Numbered from the stretch's first letter, positions 16,486 to 25,578 are shown. The stretch is 64,000 nt of DNA from GCA-2731375 sp964590195 (GCA_964590195.1 CAZPWJ010000001.1:124001-188000), one strand, 5' to 3'. The notes: generated by a model not told the origin, from the sequence alone. Numbers and translations: made by a program.

Positions 16486-16884
16486 CTACTTGCGCACAGC
16501 CGACCATTTACCGTCGCAGTAAGTCCGCGACGTTTCCTTCCAGGTGCCATTTCCGCCAGCCTTGAACAGCTTGCCGGTTATCATTCCTTCCACGCTATTG
16601 CCGGCACCCTTTGCGGTGAAGGCGCCATCCGCCGTGACCTCTCCCGACAAATACACCGGTCCCCTCTCACTGTGGTTCAGGATGCCGGTAACCTTGCCAG
16701 CCTTGACCACCAAAGGATCCGGAAACAGATAACCGGCACAATGGGGACTGCTCGAAGAACGCTTGGAGTACTCAATCGTAACCTTCCATTCGCCACTCAA
16801 TGAGGATTGTGCGGCGGCTTGCCAAACAGGCGCCATGAAAATCATCATCAGCGCCGTCATCGTGGTTATCGTGCTAATTTTCAT
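16486..16884 (-). CDS. Small secreted protein of unknown function
   Basis: I do not recognise the family. From ATG 16884 it is a 132-residue protein with a clear signal peptide (MKISTITTMTALMMIFM, cleavage probably after AAAQS). A longer frame to 16935 would only add a hydrophilic leader. The mature part is beta-rich and glycine-rich, with a GEWKVTIEY start, a GPVYLSGEV stretch and two Cys (SPHCAGY and RTYCDGKW) that may form a disulfide. It is probably periplasmic. Its place upstream of the nitrilase gene gives no firm hint of function. Confidence 0.6.
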   Translation of the reverse strand: MKISTITTMTALMMIFMAPVWQAAAQSSLSGEWKVTIEYSKRSSSSPHCAGYLFPDPLVVKAGKVTGILNHSERGPVYLSGEVTADGAFTAKGAGNSVEGMITGKLFKAGGNGTWKETSRTYCDGKWSAVRK

Positions 16885-17041
16885 GCGGCAATCTTCCAAT
16901 TTGCAGCCAAAATGATCTTTCGATTCGTGACCCATATGGTCTCATCGAATCGAAACAATGACTTAATCGGAAATAGTTTTTACCCAGCGTTTGTCCAGGC
17001 ACCGAGTTCGGCGAAACCGCAATAGCAGCCGGAAAAATGGC

Positions 17042-17701
17042 TCAGTCCGGCAGCAGGTCGTAGGTCGTACTTTTTAGAATGGGACGATGTTTCCTTTGGT
17101 AGCGGCGCTTGAAGTACTTTTCCAGCAAGCTGCGGTTAAAGCTGCGTCCGTCCACCAGCAGGCGAAAGCCCGGCGGGAAATCCGCTTCCATATCCAGGAC
17201 ATCGATGGCGGCGCGGCGTTCCGGCGTCAGGGCCGGGCCGTCCAGATAGATCATGTCGGCCACCACGTCCGGCACGTTGGCAAAGCGCCATACCGGGGTG
17301 CCGTCAAGATCGTCCTCCACCCGCTCGGTCAGCGTCACCGTGCAAAACAGGCGCAGATGCTCGGGCATGCTGTCAATTGTTACCTGGCCCCAATGGGCGT
17401 CGGCATCCAGGGAATGCAGGAAACCAGGTGCGCCCTCGGCCGCATTGTCGGCCAGGGCCTGAGCGAAAATGATCGTCGAGCAGCCGCTGCCGAATTCCAA
17501 TAGCACCTTTGGCCGGCGCGCCCGAACCTGGCTGTAGATAGCCCACAGGTCCGACCAGACCGGCGGCTTGGCCGTCGGCGGGCGAGCATCGAACAGCGCA
17601 AGGTAGCCGCGCTTTTTCAGTTGCCGCCAGCCACGGAAATTCAGGATGGCCACACCGATCTTGCGATAAATGATAGCGAGTTTTTGCTTGATCCAAGACA
17701 T
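17042..17701 (-). CDS. Class I methyltransferase-like protein (paralog of 8246-8941)
   Basis: The gene begins at ATG 17701 (MSWIKQKLAIIYRK); the longer open frame up to 18133 is a shadow of the sulfotransferase gene. The 219-residue protein has LLEFGSGCSTIIFAQAL (SAM motif I), LHSLDADAHWGQV, DMIYLDGPAL and RLLVDGRSFNRSLLEKYFK. It aligns along its length with the protein at 8246-8941. It is divergent from a sulfotransferase gene with only 51 bases between the starts, so both may serve glycan modification. A methyltransferase role is inferred from the fold signature only. Confidence 0.65.
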   Translation of the reverse strand: MSWIKQKLAIIYRKIGVAILNFRGWRQLKKRGYLALFDARPPTAKPPVWSDLWAIYSQVRARRPKVLLEFGSGCSTIIFAQALADNAAEGAPGFLHSLDADAHWGQVTIDSMPEHLRLFCTVTLTERVEDDLDGTPVWRFANVPDVVADMIYLDGPALTPERRAAIDVLDMEADFPPGFRLLVDGRSFNRSLLEKYFKRRYQRKHRPILKSTTYDLLPD

Positions 17702-17752
17702 GGCACTATATAGTCCGAAACTCTCCTCCGGTGCATCAAGAAGATATCGCCC

Positions 17753-18592
17753 ATGGACAATACCATACCAATTTTTATCGGCGGCCTGATGCGCTCGGGC
17801 ACCACGCTGCTGCGTGCCATGCTGGCGCAGCATTCGGCCATCGCCTCGGGCCTGGAAACCCATTGGTTCGACATCGACTGGCCGGCCCAACAGGCCAGGG
17901 GCGGGGAGCCGTTGCGGGACTATCTGCACCGCATAGGTGAATTCTTCGCTGTTGGCGGCGAAGCGGTCGATACCCAGATGGCGGCGGCGGATAGCGCGGC
18001 GGCCTTTCTGGATCTGTTCATGGGCGCCGTCACAATGGCGGCGGGCAAGCGGCGCTGGGCCGAAAAGACCACCGGCAATATCCGCCACCTGGATGCCATC
18101 CTGGCCCACTGGCCCCAGGCAATGATCATTCATGTGCTGCGCGACCCCCGGGACATCTTCGCCTCGTTCCGGCGCAGTAAGAAATACGGCGGCATTGATG
18201 ACTTTGCCAACCTATGGTGCGACTACCTGGGCGATGTGGAGCGTTTCAAGGGCGCGCTGCCGCTCAACGACGGCAATTATCTTGAACTGCGCTATGAGGC
18301 TCTGGTCCGCGACCCCATTGGTCAGATGCAGGCGGTGATCAGCTTTCTGGGCGAGGACTGGGAAGACGCCGTGGGCCGCTTCGACGGCAAGGCGGACGAG
18401 CATGACCGGGTCCTCGGCCTGACCGGGCATTCCTCAACCACCCTGGAGCAGATCGCGCATCCGCTAAGCCAGAACCGTGTCGGTCTGGGACAGGACAGTA
18501 TCAGCGACGAGGAAATGGCCATCGCCCGCACGGTGGCGGCGGAACGCGGCCTGGGCGAGCTGTTCGCCCGGATCGAGCGGGAGGCGCGCTAA
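17753..18592 (+). CDS. Sulfotransferase
   Basis: The 279-residue protein has both PAPS-binding elements: the 5'-phosphosulfate loop GLMRSGTTLLRAMLAQH at about residues 11-27, and the 3'-phosphate site IHVLRDPRDIFASFRRS in the middle. It transfers sulfate from PAPS to a hydroxyl or amino group, here probably on a glycan or small metabolite. The form resembles bacterial sulfotransferases that are cytosolic or act at the inner face of the membrane. It is divergent from the methyltransferase-like gene at 17042-17701. A second sulfotransferase of different sequence is at 38897-39700. Confidence 0.88.
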   Translation: MDNTIPIFIGGLMRSGTTLLRAMLAQHSAIASGLETHWFDIDWPAQQARGGEPLRDYLHRIGEFFAVGGEAVDTQMAAADSAAAFLDLFMGAVTMAAGKRRWAEKTTGNIRHLDAILAHWPQAMIIHVLRDPRDIFASFRRSKKYGGIDDFANLWCDYLGDVERFKGALPLNDGNYLELRYEALVRDPIGQMQAVISFLGEDWEDAVGRFDGKADEHDRVLGLTGHSSTTLEQIAHPLSQNRVGLGQDSISDEEMAIARTVAAERGLGELFARIEREAR

Positions 18593-18602
18593 ACAGCCTG
18601 CG

Positions 18603-19646
18603 CTAGCCGTCCGGCGAAACCACCACTTTCATGCACTCGCGCCGTTCCAGAAGCGTGAAGGCCCGGTCAATCTCGGCAAAGGGCAGAACATGGGTCACCA
18701 GCTGGCGCAACTCGCCCGCCAGCGCGCCGGCCAGGGTTGTGCTGCGGACCCAGGTACCCCGGTTATAGGCGCGGCAGCCGATCAGCTCTTTTTCATCCAG
18801 GGCCAGGGGCAGGGAATGGAAAGGTGCCGCGGCATGACAGTAGCCGACGATGCCCAGCCGCCCGCCACGGCGCAGGGCCGGCAGGGCCGCGGCAAGGGCA
18901 TCGTGATGGCCGCTGGCATCGTAGGCGACATCGGCGCCCCTTGGTGCTACGCGGCGAACGGCGGCAGCAAGATCTTCGCTGTCCTGATCCACCGTGACGG
19001 CGCCAAGCTTTCGGGCCAGGGCCAGGCGGGAGGCATCGGCGGCGACGCCGGCGACGATCACTTCCGATGCGCCGGCGGCGCGGGCGACCAACAGATGCAG
19101 CAGACCCACCGGCCCCGCGCCCATGACCAGTGCCACATCACCGGCGCCCATGGGCACCCGTTCGAGGACGGCATGACTAGCAACGGTCAACGGCTCTATC
19201 ACCGCGGCCACGAGAGGATCGGTGCCGTCGGGCAGGACGAATGCATTGTCGGCAGGTACGGCAATCCGTTCCGCCAGGCCGCCGGGGGCGTGGCAGCCCA
19301 TGATGCTGCGCTGGGTGCACAGCGCGTGGCGGCCGCTGTTGCAATAGAAGCAGCGGCCGCAATTGAGGTGCGGCGTAACGGCGGCCAGGGCACCGACGGC
19401 GATGCCTTCCACACCAGGGCCCACAGCTTCGATGCGGCCGGCGAATTCGTGGCCCAGGACATGGGGAAAGGCCGGCGCATATTCCGCCGCGATATCGTCA
19501 TCCCAGCGCCGGATCGCCAGATCGGTGCCGCACAGGCCGCCGCCATTGACCCGAAGCAGCACCTGGCCCGCAGCCAGCGTCGGCTCCGCCACCTCGATCT
19601 CCGTGATATGGCCCGGAGCCGGCTCTGTTTTAGCTATTGCGCGCAT
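18603..19646 (-). CDS. Zinc-dependent alcohol/polyol dehydrogenase
   Basis: From ATG 19646 (MRAIAKTEP) the 347-residue MDR protein shows the catalytic zinc site, Cys39 (GLCGTD) and His66-Glu67 (GHEF), four structural-zinc cysteines (96, 99, 102, 110) in NCGRCFYCNSGRHALC, and the cofactor motif VMGAGPVGLLHL. Homologs include threonine, sorbitol and other polyol dehydrogenases. The upstream extension to 19766 overlaps the divergent gene and lacks homology. It converges on the sulfotransferase gene. The substrate is unknown. Confidence 0.9.
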   Translation of the reverse strand: MRAIAKTEPAPGHITEIEVAEPTLAAGQVLLRVNGGGLCGTDLAIRRWDDDIAAEYAPAFPHVLGHEFAGRIEAVGPGVEGIAVGALAAVTPHLNCGRCFYCNSGRHALCTQRSIMGCHAPGGLAERIAVPADNAFVLPDGTDPLVAAVIEPLTVASHAVLERVPMGAGDVALVMGAGPVGLLHLLVARAAGASEVIVAGVAADASRLALARKLGAVTVDQDSEDLAAAVRRVAPRGADVAYDASGHHDALAAALPALRRGGRLGIVGYCHAAAPFHSLPLALDEKELIGCRAYNRGTWVRSTTLAGALAGELRQLVTHVLPFAEIDRAFTLLERRECMKVVVSPDG

Positions 19647-19734
19647 GCCGGCCAGCTTGCACGACGAAGGCGTATCAGGCAACCTGGATGCCAGGACGCG
19701 CCTTGGCGGACCGCCAATCAGCAGGAGTATGACC

Positions 19735-20553
19735 GTGATCGACATGAACGGCTTTGCCGTCAACACCTACGCCTATACCTTTTCCCACAGTGCTGGCGAC
19801 TGCATCGAGACCTACGCCGGCACCGGCGCCCAGGGGCTCGAGGTCATGATGTATCCGGGCCATGCCTGGCCTGACGACCTGGACCAGGGCGCCCGCCGCG
19901 CCCTGGCGAAACAAAGCCGCGATGCCGGCTTGCCCATTATCAGCCTGAACATGCCGAACATAGACATCAACATCGCCGCCGCGACGCCGGACATGCGTGC
20001 CTACAGTATTGATACCCTGTGCCGCATCCTTGCCCTGGCGGGCGATCTGGAGGTGCCGGGCGTGGTGATCGGTCCCGGCAAACAAAATCCCCTGATGCCG
20101 GCGCCCAGAGATGTTCTGCTCGGCCATTTTCACAAGGCCATGGAAACCCTGGTGCCCGCCGCCCGTGCCGCCGGCACAAGATTGCTGGCGGAGAACATGC
20201 CCTTTGCCTTCCTGCCCGGCGCCGAAGAGATGATGGCGGCGCTGGAGCCATACGCCGTCGAGGATGTGGGCGTGGTTTACGATATCGCCAACGGCCATTT
20301 TTGTGGCGAGGATCTGGCGATAGGCTTTCGCGCCGTGGCGCCGCGCCTGGCCCTGGTGCATGTTTCGGACACACCGACCGACGTCTACCTGCATGCGGCG
20401 GTGGGGCAAGGTTCGGTGCCGTTTGCCCATGGCGCCAAGGCCTGCCGGGCGGCAGGCTATGACGGCCCGACCATGCTGGAAATCATCTGCGACGATCCCG
20501 ACCGGGAGATCCCGGCCTCCGCCGAAGCCTTGTCGGAAATGGGCTGGCGCTAG
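19735..20553 (+). CDS. Sugar-phosphate isomerase/hydroxypyruvate isomerase-like TIM barrel
   Basis: This is an AP-endonuclease-2-type TIM barrel. Likely metal ligands are Glu in LLAENMP, Asp in VVYDIANGH, His in ALVHVSDT and Glu in MLEIIC. Relatives include hydroxypyruvate isomerase, sugar epimerases and IolE/IolI. I prefer GTG 19735, which has AGGAG seven bases upstream; ATG 19729 is only one base from that site, and ATG 19744 is also possible. The product has about 272 residues. It leads a likely operon with NIPSNAP (29 bases downstream) and the SDR. The gene diverges from the zinc dehydrogenase, with about 88 bases between starts. Confidence 0.78.
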   Translation: MIDMNGFAVNTYAYTFSHSAGDCIETYAGTGAQGLEVMMYPGHAWPDDLDQGARRALAKQSRDAGLPIISLNMPNIDINIAAATPDMRAYSIDTLCRILALAGDLEVPGVVIGPGKQNPLMPAPRDVLLGHFHKAMETLVPAARAAGTRLLAENMPFAFLPGAEEMMAALEPYAVEDVGVVYDIANGHFCGEDLAIGFRAVAPRLALVHVSDTPTDVYLHAAVGQGSVPFAHGAKACRAAGYDGPTMLEIICDDPDREIPASAEALSEMGWR

Positions 20554-20582
20554 GAATTAACTTGCGAAGGGAAGCTAGAACC

Positions 20583-21218
20583 ATGATTTACGAACTGCGC
20601 ACCTACACCATGAAACCCGGTACGGCGGCCCAGGCGGCGGCCCATTCAGCCACCGTGGGCCGGGATGTCCGCGGCGACGAATACGGCAGGCTGGAAGGTT
20701 ATTGGATGACCGAGATCGGGCCGTTGAACCAGGTCATGCATCTGTGGAGCTATGCCGACCTCAACGAACGGGCCCGCCTGCGTGCCGCGCTATCGACCAA
20801 CGAACGCTGGAACAAGGAATACCTGCCGGCGATGCGGCCCAACCTGCTGCGCCAGGATATTCGCCTGTTGAACTGTGTTATCGGCCCGAACGCGCCCGAG
20901 AGCGAGGGCAATCTGTACGAATTCAGAAACTATCGCCTGCGCCCCGGCGCCATGAAGGAATGGCTGGGCCTGTTCATGGATGCCCTGCCCGCGCGGGAGA
21001 AATATTCCCGCATCGTCGGTCTGTGGTCGACCGAGGCCGGACAGCCCAACGAGGTCTGCCATATCTGGTCCTATCCAAGTTTCGAGGCCCGCCTGGAGGT
21101 CCGGGGCAAGGTGGCGGAAGATCCGGCCTGGCAGGCTTTTCTGCCCAAGGCGGGTGGGCTGATCGAGGAAATGCATTCCACCCTGATGTTGCCCGCGCAG
21201 CATTCGAAATTGCAATAA
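20583..21218 (+). CDS. NIPSNAP-family protein
   Basis: The 211-residue protein contains two NIPSNAP (dimeric alpha+beta barrel) repeats, the first starting MIYELRTYTMKPGT and the second at NLYEFRNYRLRPGAMKEW. Each is followed by the typical MHLWSYADL or CHIWSYPSF and a region rich in Arg and Glu. Bacterial NIPSNAP proteins are found beside catabolic genes but have no settled biochemical role. ATG 20583 matches the conserved start. It follows the isomerase gene closely and precedes the SDR by 83 bases. Confidence 0.85.
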   Translation: MIYELRTYTMKPGTAAQAAAHSATVGRDVRGDEYGRLEGYWMTEIGPLNQVMHLWSYADLNERARLRAALSTNERWNKEYLPAMRPNLLRQDIRLLNCVIGPNAPESEGNLYEFRNYRLRPGAMKEWLGLFMDALPAREKYSRIVGLWSTEAGQPNEVCHIWSYPSFEARLEVRGKVAEDPAWQAFLPKAGGLIEEMHSTLMLPAQHSKLQ

Positions 21219-21301
21219 CGAAAGTCAGTTTATCTTAAGCCTTGACGGTGGGCCATCCGTGGTACCATCGGGCAATTATTTTCAAAGGAAAGAACAGCAA
21301 C

Positions 21302-22006
21302 ATGGATGTCGCAGGCAAGAAAGCATTGGTATTTGGGGGAACGTCGGGGATCGGCCTGGCCACGGTGGAACAGTTGGTGGCCCTGGGCGCCAACGTGGTC
21401 GCCATAGGCCGCAGCCCGGAAAAAGCCAGCGAACTGCCGGCGGGCGTGGAATTCAGGCAGTGCGACGTACGCGACCGTGATGCGTTGGAGGCCCTGTTCG
21501 CGGACTGTGCCCCCTATGACATTCTGGTCACGGCGGCGACCGGGGGCGATCGCGCCGCCGGCCCGTTCATGGAGATGGACCTGGACGGCTATCAGGCGTC
21601 ATTCGACAAACTGTGGGGCTATGCCAATGTCGTTCGCCTGGGCGGGGGTCGGTTAAGCGAGAGCGGCGGTATTGTCCTGGTCAGCGGCTCGCCGGCGCGC
21701 AAGGCCAAACCGGGCCAGGTCGCCCTGGCCTCGGTCGGTGGCGCGGTGGAGGCTCTGGCCCGCGCGGTGGCGCCGGAAATCGTGCCCAAGCGCCTGAATG
21801 TGGTGTCGCCCGGCCTTATCAATACGAACATGTTCGGCCCGGCCAGCGAAAAGCGCGACGAAATGGTCGCGGCCAATTCGGCCAAGAATCTGATCCCGCG
21901 CGGCGGCACGGCGAACGAAGTGGCACAAGCCATCCTGTTCGTCATTCAGAACGACTTCGTCACCGGCACCACGGTCGACGTGGACGGCGGCTGGTTGTTG
22001 TCTTAG
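21302..22006 (+). CDS. SDR-family protein lacking the usual active-site Tyr/Lys
   Basis: A 234-residue short-chain dehydrogenase fold with the cofactor motif GGTSGIGLA at 12-20 and the C-terminal GGTANEVAQAILFVIQ and TGTTVDVDGGWLLS of classical SDRs. After the Ser region (LVSGSPARKAKPGQ, about 127-139) the expected YxxxK is absent: the positions read GQVALASVGGAVE. It may be inactive, use another residue, or serve as a binding subunit. ATG 21302 has AGGAAA upstream. The gene is probably the end of the 19735 operon and faces a convergent ThDP gene across a strong inverted repeat. Confidence 0.82.
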   Translation: MDVAGKKALVFGGTSGIGLATVEQLVALGANVVAIGRSPEKASELPAGVEFRQCDVRDRDALEALFADCAPYDILVTAATGGDRAAGPFMEMDLDGYQASFDKLWGYANVVRLGGGRLSESGGIVLVSGSPARKAKPGQVALASVGGAVEALARAVAPEIVPKRLNVVSPGLINTNMFGPASEKRDEMVAANSAKNLIPRGGTANEVAQAILFVIQNDFVTGTTVDVDGGWLLS

Positions 22007-22031
22007 AGCATTTTCAGTACGGGCTAAACCG

Positions 22032-22094
22032 CCCACGCCCCCTCCCGGCCACCCATTGATCATCGTCCCGTGGGTGGCCGGGAGGGGGCGTGGG
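22032..22094. terminator. Perfect 24-bp inverted repeat between convergent genes
   Basis: The arms at 22032-22055 (cccacgccccctcccggcc + accca) and 22071-22094 are exact reverse complements and enclose a 15-base loop with tgatca. The repeat lies between the stops of the SDR (22006, plus) and the ThDP enzyme (22116, minus), the place for a shared terminator. It has no T-run on either side. The flank starts with agagcattt, similar to the repeat at 7049, so it could also be a repeat element that serves as a terminator. Confidence 0.6.
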
Positions 22095-22115
22095 TGGCGT
22101 GGCAACAGACAGCCG

Positions 22116-23774
22116 TCACCGCGCCTCGATCTCGTCGATGCGGGCGCTGGGCGAGATGTGATTGAGGCTGATCCGGGTCTCGATCACGGCTGGGCCGTCG
22201 TGGGCCATGGCCTCGGCCACCACCTGTTCGACCTCGCTTTCCGCCGTGATGCAATATCCCTTGGCGCCGAAGGATTCGCCCCAGGCGGCAAAGTCAGGGT
22301 TCTGCAATGCCGTGGAGGTGACACGGCCCGGAAAGCTGCGGGCCTGATGCATCCGAATGGTGCCATAGGCGCTGTTGTTGGCGACGAAAATCTTCAGCGG
22401 CACGCCATACTGCACCGCCGTCGCCAGCTCGTTGCCGGTCATCATGGCGCCGCCATCGCCGACGAACACCACGATCTGCCGGCCCGGCGTCGATAACCCC
22501 GCAGCCACGCCCGACGGCACACCCGGCCCCATAGCCCCAACAGTGGCGCCAATGAACATGTTCTCCTGACCCAGATGAAGATATCGCGCCGGCCAGCTGG
22601 AAAAATTGCCGGCGTCCGTGGTGACGACCGCATCCTTGTCCAAATGGTTGTTAATGGCGGCGACCACATGGCCAAAGACCACGCCGTCATTGGCCGACAC
22701 AGGGCTCCAGGTCATCACCGCGCGATGCGCCGTATTCAAACGTTCGACCCAACCGGACCGCGCCGCCGAGGTTTCTTCGGGCCCCATGGCCAGCATGGCC
22801 TTTATGAATTCATGGGGGTCGCAGCCCAAACCAAGGGCCGGCTCGAACACCCGGCCGACTTCTTCGGGGTCGGGCCAGACATGGATCATCGGCTGTTCCG
22901 GTACAGGCGCGCGGGGGAATTTAAAACCCTGACTCATGGACGGGCCGATCCGTTCGCCCAGTATCAGCAGCAGATCGCATTCCCGCATCACATCCAGCAA
23001 CTCGCCCGGCGCCCGGTTGATCAGCCTGCCAGCGCTGTTTGGATGCTGGCTGTCAAAAACATGAAAGCGTCGCTGCGGCGTCGCCACGGGCAGCGCGAAA
23101 CTTTCGGCAAATGTGGTCAGGTCGGCCAGGGCCGCCGGGCCGTGCAGCCGCCCGCCGGCGATCACCAAAGGCTGCTTGGCCGCGCGTAACATTTCGACCG
23201 CCGCCGCCGCGTCCTCCGGGGTTGGCGCTGTGACTGCCTTTTTTCTGGGGCCCAGCACCTCTGCCTCGCAAGGGCCGTAAAGCAGATCTTCAGGCAGCAC
23301 GACCACGACCGGGCCCGGCGTGCCGGCCTGGGCCACATGAAAGGCGCGGGCGATGGACTCGCTGATCCGGCTTGGCTCGATCACCTCGATGACCATCTTG
23401 GCGGTTTCCGAAAAGGCCCTGGCATAATTCATTTCCTGCAAGGCCATGCGGCCCAATTCGTCGCGCTCTGCCTGGCCAACCAGAAAGATCAACGGCTCGG
23501 CGTCGTGGTAGGCGACATGCAAGGCGATGGCGGCGTTCATGGCGCCTGGTCCCCGGCTGATGATACAGACACCGGGTTCGTTGCGCAGGCGGGCATGGGC
23601 CACGGCCATGAAACCGGCGCCGCCTTCATGGCGGCAAACCACCAGCTTCATATCGGGGAAGTCGATCAGGGCGTCGGTCAACGGCAGATAGCTTTCACCG
23701 GGCACGCAATAAGCGGTATCGACACCATGGGCCTGCAACGAGGCGGCCAGGACTTGGGCGGCGGATTTGCTCAC
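22116..23774 (-). CDS. Thiamine diphosphate-dependent enzyme (acetolactate synthase-like)
   Basis: The 552-residue protein has the typical three-domain ThDP build: Glu50 in CRHEGGAGFMAVAHAR, the central domain at about 190-330, and the cofactor motif FVGDGGAMMTGNELATA...NNSAYG. Family members include acetolactate synthase, benzoylformate decarboxylase and glyoxylate carboligase. There is no adjacent ilvH-type subunit. The epimerase gene lies 23 bases upstream on the same strand and is likely co-transcribed. The actual 2-oxo acid substrate cannot be told by eye. Confidence 0.87.
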   Translation of the reverse strand: MSKSAAQVLAASLQAHGVDTAYCVPGESYLPLTDALIDFPDMKLVVCRHEGGAGFMAVAHARLRNEPGVCIISRGPGAMNAAIALHVAYHDAEPLIFLVGQAERDELGRMALQEMNYARAFSETAKMVIEVIEPSRISESIARAFHVAQAGTPGPVVVVLPEDLLYGPCEAEVLGPRKKAVTAPTPEDAAAAVEMLRAAKQPLVIAGGRLHGPAALADLTTFAESFALPVATPQRRFHVFDSQHPNSAGRLINRAPGELLDVMRECDLLLILGERIGPSMSQGFKFPRAPVPEQPMIHVWPDPEEVGRVFEPALGLGCDPHEFIKAMLAMGPEETSAARSGWVERLNTAHRAVMTWSPVSANDGVVFGHVVAAINNHLDKDAVVTTDAGNFSSWPARYLHLGQENMFIGATVGAMGPGVPSGVAAGLSTPGRQIVVFVGDGGAMMTGNELATAVQYGVPLKIFVANNSAYGTIRMHQARSFPGRVTSTALQNPDFAAWGESFGAKGYCITAESEVEQVVAEAMAHDGPAVIETRISLNHISPSARIDEIEAR

Positions 23775-23797
23775 GGGCGGTTCCTTTCGGTTCTTTT

Positions 23798-24709
23798 TCA
23801 GTTTTCGTGGCCGGCCACGACATCGCGCCAGTCGCCTTGCGGTTGCCAGCCCAGGCCATCGCGGGCATGACGGTTATCCAGCGCGGAGGCATGCGGGTCG
23901 GCCTGGTAACGCGCGGGATCGCGCAGCTCCGGGCAGGTGCCATAGACGGCGGCCATCCGTTCCAGTGTATTGACCCGGCCAATAGAGTCATCGGCGGCAA
24001 GGGTGAAGATATCGAACGGGCGCGCCTGGTAATCCAGGGCGGCGACAAAACCCCGCGCCGCATCGCGGGAGCGGACGTAGGTCCGGATCGCGGAAAGCGC
24101 GCCATAGGGCTGCACGCCATCGCCATCCAATTGCGTCGGCGGCTCGCTGTCCGGGTCGGGCAAGCGGAGCTGCGCCAGAATTTGCGCTTCCTTTTCCGGG
24201 CGGACGATCAAGGTCGGCCTCAAGCAGACAATGCTCATCGAGCCGCGCGCCACGTAATGCCGCGCCATGGTTTCGATCACCTGCTTGCTTAGGGCATAGG
24301 CGCCGATGGGGCGCAGGGGATGGGCTTCATCAATGGGCAAATAATCAGGCGCACGGTCGTGGTACAGGCCAAGCGCAGCGGTGCTGGAAGCGACCACCAG
24401 GTGGCGCACGCCCGCATCCTCGGCGGCCTGAAAGACATTCCAGGCGCCTTGCACATTGGTTGCCATATAGGCCTGTTCATTGGGCGCCTGGCCGTCGTCA
24501 TAACCGGCCAGATGGATCACCGCATCCTGGCCCTGGAATGCCTTGGTCAGGGCCGGCAGATCGAGGATGTCGGCGGCAATGAAGGGGAAATCTTCGCGCG
24601 GCTGTGCGATATCCAGCGCGGTTGCCGCATGGTTTGCCCTCAGGGCCCGCATCACATGGGTACCCAGGCGCCCGCTGCCGCCGGTCACGGCCACTTTCTC
24701 GGGTCTCAA
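23798..24709 (-). CDS. NAD-dependent epimerase/dehydratase family protein
   Basis: An extended SDR with VAVTGGSGRLGTHV at the N-terminus, VIHLAGYDDG, VASSTAALG and the active-site YALSK (Tyr-x-x-x-Lys). Such proteins act on nucleotide sugars or on small carbonyls. The ATG-started frame reaches 24790, but homology begins at about 24709. There a TTG codon is preceded by AGGAG with 7-base spacing, and I take it as the start (303 residues); ATG 24736 is the alternative. The gene lies 23 bases upstream of the ThDP enzyme. It diverges from the EthD gene. Confidence 0.82.
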   Translation of the reverse strand: MRPEKVAVTGGSGRLGTHVMRALRANHAATALDIAQPREDFPFIAADILDLPALTKAFQGQDAVIHLAGYDDGQAPNEQAYMATNVQGAWNVFQAAEDAGVRHLVVASSTAALGLYHDRAPDYLPIDEAHPLRPIGAYALSKQVIETMARHYVARGSMSIVCLRPTLIVRPEKEAQILAQLRLPDPDSEPPTQLDGDGVQPYGALSAIRTYVRSRDAARGFVAALDYQARPFDIFTLAADDSIGRVNTLERMAAVYGTCPELRDPARYQADPHASALDNRHARDGLGWQPQGDWRDVVAGHEN

Positions 24710-24840
24710 ATCCGCTCTCCTCTTGTGCCCCGGCATGCGCTGGGATGATAGCAATAGCACATTGCCGGCCCCGCCCAAATCCGGCAGCATGTACTGGCTT
24801 GAAATACGGGCATAAGAACAAAAGGCGAGGAGACTACGTT

Positions 24841-25569
24841 ATGGCGCCAACCAGGCCATCGGCGACGCCCGGTGCGAAGATGATGTATCTGATCAAGCGC
24901 AAGGCAACAACCACACGCGAAGAGTTGATCGCGCATTGGTTCGCCAATCACATGCCCGATGTCATTGCGCGCGCCGAACAGGCCGCCGCCGCCGGCAAGT
25001 TGCACGCGGAGCACTATGTGGCGACATTGTTCAACCCCAAACACAGTAAGTCGCAGACCTGGGATGGGGTTGCGCAGCTGTGGTATGGCAAGCCGTTGCC
25101 CCGGCCCTATTCGGCCCACGGCATGGAACCCACCGATACCTTTCAGGAAAAGGCGGAACCTTATATGCCATGGGCAACGCGCGAGTACGTCGTCATGGAC
25201 GGCGCCCTGCCCCTGAACCCACCGACCTTGAATCCCCCCTTTCCCTGCACCCGAAGCGGCTTTTTCAAGGTCACGTTTCTGGTCGGCATCAAGCAGGGCG
25301 GCGATCACGGCGCGCTGTTTGATCATTGGCTGGATGTGCATGTGCCCAACGTAACCCGGACGATGGAGGCCGTGGGCGGTTTCCGCTATGTGATCAGTCA
25401 TGGTCTGGAGCCGGAGGGAGACAGCTATGCCGGCATGGCGGAACTATACTTTCCCGATGCCTCCGGTTGGGACCGCTACCGGGAACAAATCAAACCGGAT
25501 GGCATGCAGCATTTGATCGTTGATCCGGAAGTATTTTACAGCGGCACCGAAATGGTCGGGATCGCCTGA
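24841..25569 (+). CDS. EthD-domain protein
   Basis: The 242-residue protein contains two EthD-like (dimeric alpha+beta barrel) modules: MMYLIKRKATTTREELIAHW at about residues 14-33 and GFFKVTFLVGIKQGGDHGAL near 140, each followed by WFANHMPDV or WLDVHVPNV with a conserved His. EthD proteins occur near degradation genes, such as the ether-degrading eth cluster, and their role is unclear. ATG 24841 has GGAG upstream. It is divergent from the epimerase gene and convergent with the EamA transporter, 9 bases apart. Confidence 0.8.
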   Translation: MAPTRPSATPGAKMMYLIKRKATTTREELIAHWFANHMPDVIARAEQAAAAGKLHAEHYVATLFNPKHSKSQTWDGVAQLWYGKPLPRPYSAHGMEPTDTFQEKAEPYMPWATREYVVMDGALPLNPPTLNPPFPCTRSGFFKVTFLVGIKQGGDHGALFDHWLDVHVPNVTRTMEAVGGFRYVISHGLEPEGDSYAGMAELYFPDASGWDRYREQIKPDGMQHLIVDPEVFYSGTEMVGIA

Positions 25570-25578
25570 TCGCGAAGG

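Noticed and set aside
17702..18133. N-terminal extension of the gene at 17042-17701
   Set aside because: The open frame continues to 18133, but this part is antisense to the sulfotransferase gene and shows no family features; the methyltransferase-like homology begins at ATG 17701.
18477..19874. Plus-strand frame of 465 codons across the zinc dehydrogenase
   Set aside because: Antisense to a well-supported dehydrogenase with all zinc ligands; no recognisable protein features of its own.
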